Shown here one piece after another: positions 14,675-15,925 of a DNA stretch of 15,925 nt (its first letter is position 1; the number at the start of each line of letters is the position of its first letter). The stretch is from NCBI GenBank assembly GCA_023447635.1, contig JAEXNA010000187.1, forward strand, positions 1 through 15,925, read 5' to 3'. The stretch is from Vulcanimicrobiota bacterium (GTDB taxonomy: Bacteria > Vulcanimicrobiota > Xenobia > Xenobiales > JADMJV01). A program made the position numbers and the translations under genes. Under the pieces are notes generated by a model. The model did no database searches. It was not told the DNA's origin and worked only from the letters and a program-made list of their open reading frames with translations.

Positions 14675-15217
14675 TCAGGAGTAGGCGGTGACTTTGCGCA
14701 GCCAGTTCGTGGCGGTCAACTTGGGCATCGACGACCCGCTCGACATCGCCGTCTGGGCCAGCGACGTGCGGTTGAGCAGCGTCTGGCGCGAGGGGGCCGT
14801 AGGATTGGGACGGGCGACCGGGACGCGGGGCGCTTCGACGACCCGCGAAGCCACCGGCTTCGGGGCGGTCCACACTTCGACGGCGTAGATTCTCCAACCG
14901 TCACCCGAGAGAACGAAGCGGACGCTTCCGGCCTGTTCCCCCATCTCGTTGATCAGCTGGGTGCGGATCTGCCCGGCGCCTTCGGCCTGACTGCTGCCCA
15001 GGCGCAAGCGCTGGCTAGCCGAACCGAGTCCGAGACGAAGGCTGCGCAGGAACGAGCCTTCTCCGTTCTTTTGGCACTGGGTGTGAATCATCCGCTCTAA
15101 TTCGGGATGTAACCAGTGGCGCACGGCGCTGAAACTTTCCGTTGCCAGCGACCGAAAGAAGCCGGCGTAAGTTTCGAGCAAAGTGTGCTTGTGAGCCAAA
15201 ATGGTACCTGACGGCAT
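14675..15217 (-). CDS. Unrecognised protein, possibly NTF2-like, with Pro/Ser-rich C-terminus
   Basis: The protein is 180 residues. ATG 15217 is supported by GGAGG at 15222-15226, four bases upstream. The N-terminal third (YAGFFRSLATESFSAVRHWL, then HPELE) and the later VRFVLSGDGWRIYAVEVW (99-116) have the helix-then-sheet pattern of NTF2-like proteins, where an early helix precedes a strand carrying a dG-W-rI motif. This is a resemblance in pattern only. From about 118 onward the chain is Pro/Ala/Arg/Ser-rich and probably disordered, ending with LTATNWLRKVTAYS. No signal peptide or membrane helix is seen. It has a strong terminator after it and a candidate promoter before it, so it is likely a single-gene unit, divergent from the DUF1328-like gene. 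Confidence 0.75.
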   Translation of the reverse strand: MPSGTILAHKHTLLETYAGFFRSLATESFSAVRHWLHPELERMIHTQCQKNGEGSFLRSLRLGLGSASQRLRLGSSQAEGAGQIRTQLINEMGEQAGSVRFVLSGDGWRIYAVEVWTAPKPVASRVVEAPRVPVARPNPTAPSRQTLLNRTSLAQTAMSSGSSMPKLTATNWLRKVTAYS

Positions 15218-15289
15218 ACCACCTCCAAAGATTACCCGATTTCGTTCGGCCTGCCTGGGGGCGGACCGCTCTCATCGGAACAGGTACAA

Positions 15290-15319
15290 ACTATGAAATT
15301 TACTTTGCCAAGATGTGAA
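15290..15319 (-). promoter_or_regulatory. Candidate sigma-70-type promoter for the 14675 gene
   Basis: On the minus strand, TTCACA (15314-15319, five of six matches to TTGACA) is followed after 18 bases by CATAGT (15290-15295, four of six matches to TATAAT). Transcription would start near 15283, giving a leader of about 65 bases to the ATG at 15217. The consensus for this organism is unknown. Confidence 0.4.
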
Positions 15320-15338
15320 CAGGATGTTAACACGAAAC

Positions 15339-15351
15339 CATGTCCGACATG
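15339..15351. repeat. Palindrome CATGTC-C-GACATG
   Basis: A perfect 6+1+6 palindrome, flanked by AAAC on one side and TTTTT on the other so that symmetry partly extends outward. It lies between the two divergent promoters. The one-base centre cannot form a hairpin loop as such, so a dimeric repressor or activator site is more likely than an RNA structure. Confidence 0.4.
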
Positions 15352-15374
15352 TTTTTCAGTACGTTTTCAGCGCT

Positions 15375-15388
15375 CGAAAACGTTTTCG
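15375..15388. promoter_or_regulatory. 14-base perfect palindrome CGAAAACGTTTTCG next to a -10 element
   Basis: The palindrome ends directly at TATAAC (15389-15394), a five-of-six match to the -10 consensus on the plus strand. Its right half repeats upstream as ACGTTTTC (15361-15368 and 15380-15387, 19 bases apart). A poor -35 (TTCAGC, 15366-15371) lies 17 bases before the -10. The geometry fits an operator placed in the promoter spacer of the DUF1328-like gene, with transcription starting near 15401. Confidence 0.45.
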
Positions 15389-15442
15389 TATAACGCGCTC
15401 CCCCACCGTAGGATAAGCCATCATCACGGTTTCGTATCCGTC

Positions 15443-15498
15443 CAGCCGGGTCTTCCGCGCTCTCCGCCAGGGTATGCTTCGGCCGGAAGACCAGGCTG
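15443..15498 (+). ncRNA. Long leader hairpin upstream of the DUF1328-like gene
   Basis: CAGCC (15443-15447) and GGTCTTCCG (15449-15457) are complementary to GGCTG (15494-15498) and CGGAAGACC (15484-15492), with one G/A mismatch. This makes a 14-pair stem with a 26-base apical region. A smaller hairpin precedes it (ACGG 15427-15430 with CCGT 15438-15441). Another follows (GGGTC 15507-15511 with GACCC 15520-15524) and ends right before the SD AAAGGAG at 15525-15531. I do not match it to any riboswitch class known to me. It may be a cis-acting leader structure. Confidence 0.45.
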
Positions 15499-15538
15499 AG
15501 AAAATGGGGTCAAGAAGACGACCCAAAGGAGAAATAAC

Positions 15539-15709
15539 GTGTTGAACGTCCTGCTTTACCTCATCGCCCTGGTCACCGGAATGCTCGCCCTCAGCGGAAT
15601 CGCTGGCGCCGCCGGAGGCGCTATGATGACCCTCTTTCAGTTCAGCCTGATCGCGCTGGTCGGCTCCCTGCTCACTCGCGGTTTCACCAGGAGCATGGCT
15701 CTCTATTAG
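15539..15709 (+). CDS. Small membrane protein, DUF1328/YtjA-like
   Basis: The protein is 56 residues from GTG at 15539, supported by AAAGGAG (15525-15531) seven bases upstream. It begins MLNVLLYLIALVTGMLALSG, then IAGAAGG, and a second hydrophobic stretch (about 30-45), ending TRGFTRSMALY. The two-helix layout and the GIAGAAGG turn between helices match the small DUF1328 (UPF0391, YtjA) membrane proteins of proteobacteria, whose function is not known. The match is in the first 28 residues; the second helix is more divergent. The gene has an unusually long and structured leader for such a small protein and a possible operator at its promoter. An inverted repeat with a T-rich tail follows the stop. 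Confidence 0.7.
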   Translation: MLNVLLYLIALVTGMLALSGIAGAAGGAMMTLFQFSLIALVGSLLTRGFTRSMALY

Positions 15710-15734
15710 AACCGCCTCCCGAAAAAGTCCCCGC

Positions 15735-15772
15735 GTAAAGATGGTCTTTCAAGAATCTTTACAGTTTCTTTT
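15735..15772 (+). terminator. Possible intrinsic terminator of the DUF1328-like gene
   Basis: GTAAAGAT (15735-15742) and ATCTTTAC (15755-15762) are perfect eight-base arms around a 12-base loop, followed by AGTTTCTTTT. The stem is AT-rich and so weak for a terminator, and an operator for the next gene is an alternative. Confidence 0.45.
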
Positions 15773-15792
15773 CGGCTCGGAACGTCCCTAGC

Positions 15793-15802
15793 GACTATAG
15801 TC
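15793..15802. promoter_or_regulatory. Palindromic -10-like element GACTATAGTC
   Basis: A perfect ten-base palindrome contains TATAGT (15796-15801), five of six matches to a -10 element, about 70 bases before the TTG start at 15873. No good -35 is seen at 16-18 bases. It may be the promoter of the last gene. Confidence 0.3.
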
Positions 15803-15872
15803 TGGGACAACCCTTGGCGCTCCGTAAACCTTGCGAGCGCCTGCCAAAGACTCGAACTGTAGGAGCGATATC

Positions 15873-15925
15873 TTGACCATCCAACCCAACCTCCCCGCCT
15901 TCACTCCCCTAGCCTCCCCTAAAGC
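15873..15925 (+). CDS. N-terminal part of an unidentified protein, cut by the window edge
   Basis: TTG at 15873 has a good SD, AGGAG (15861-15865), seven bases upstream. It opens MTIQPNLPAFTPLASPK before the sequence ends. The Pro/Thr-rich start is probably disordered and no family can be named. The Pro/Phe/Thr-rich style recalls the N-terminus of the partial gene at the left edge (PNRAVPQPFTPF), but this is too short to claim relation. Confidence 0.5.
   Translation, partial: MTIQPNLPAFTPLASPK

Larger units (their letters stand above)
15218..15538. promoter_or_regulatory. 321-base divergent regulatory region with palindromes and a structured leader
   Basis: No gene is seen here. The part at 15280-15395 is noticeably AT-richer than its surroundings and holds promoter-like elements on both strands together with several palindromes. 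The part at 15400-15538 is the likely 5' untranslated leader of the DUF1328-like gene and folds into successive hairpins. The individual elements are listed separately. Confidence 0.6.

Noticed and set aside
15401..15538. Known riboswitch classes (c-di-GMP, fluoride) in the DUF1328-like leader
   Set aside because: I looked for their conserved cores by eye and did not find them; the leader is listed only as structured RNA of unknown type.
1..15925. CRISPR arrays, tRNA/rRNA genes, insertion sequences, toxin-antitoxin pairs or phage genes
   Set aside because: No regularly spaced repeats, cloverleaf-like segments, transposase motifs or terminal inverted repeats were seen.

Overview
The window is GC-rich bacterial chromosome. 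Coding strands are dense and tightly packed, and GTG and TTG starts behind clear Shine-Dalgarno (SD) sequences are common. One protein carries a lipobox, which fits a bacterium with a lipoprotein export system. Nothing seen fixes the phylum. Gene content is mixed housekeeping (mfd, pncB) and accessory; I see no transposase, integrase, phage gene, CRISPR array, tRNA or rRNA.

Layout. 1-178: start of a minus-strand gene cut by the left edge. 401-727: small secreted cysteine-pair protein, closed by a clear intrinsic terminator. 913-1896 and 1984-2892: a lipoprotein alpha/beta hydrolase and a class I SAM methyltransferase, both plus strand. 2909-4345 (minus): nicotinate phosphoribosyltransferase, convergent with the methyltransferase. 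4464-5405 (plus): creatininase-family protein with a C-terminal membrane tail. 5449-9995 (minus): a signalling block. In transcription order it is a six-helix GAF protein with a degenerate GGDEF domain, a REC-histidine kinase hybrid, and a membrane histidine kinase. 10129-13476 (plus): the transcription-repair coupling factor Mfd, preceded by a seven-codon ORF whose stop overlaps the mfd start. 13531-14558 (minus): a HemN/HemW-like radical SAM gene that has lost its iron-sulfur half and changes frame, so probably a pseudogene. 14675-15217 (minus): unrecognised NTF2-like protein with its own terminator. 15539-15709 (plus): small DUF1328/YtjA-like membrane protein behind a long structured leader. 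15873-end: start of another plus-strand gene.

How they relate. The two kinases are separated by 20 bases and are almost surely one operon. The degenerate GGDEF gene lies 108 bases upstream on the same strand and may belong to the same circuit. None of the three has a DNA-binding output domain. The remaining genes look like independent units.

The most unusual items are the mfd leader ORF, the GGDEF protein that keeps its inhibitory-site motif but has lost the active site, the cysteine-pair repeat protein, the broken radical SAM gene, and the palindrome-rich, hairpin-rich region at 15310-15538. I do not see a convincing new multi-gene defence or mobile system.
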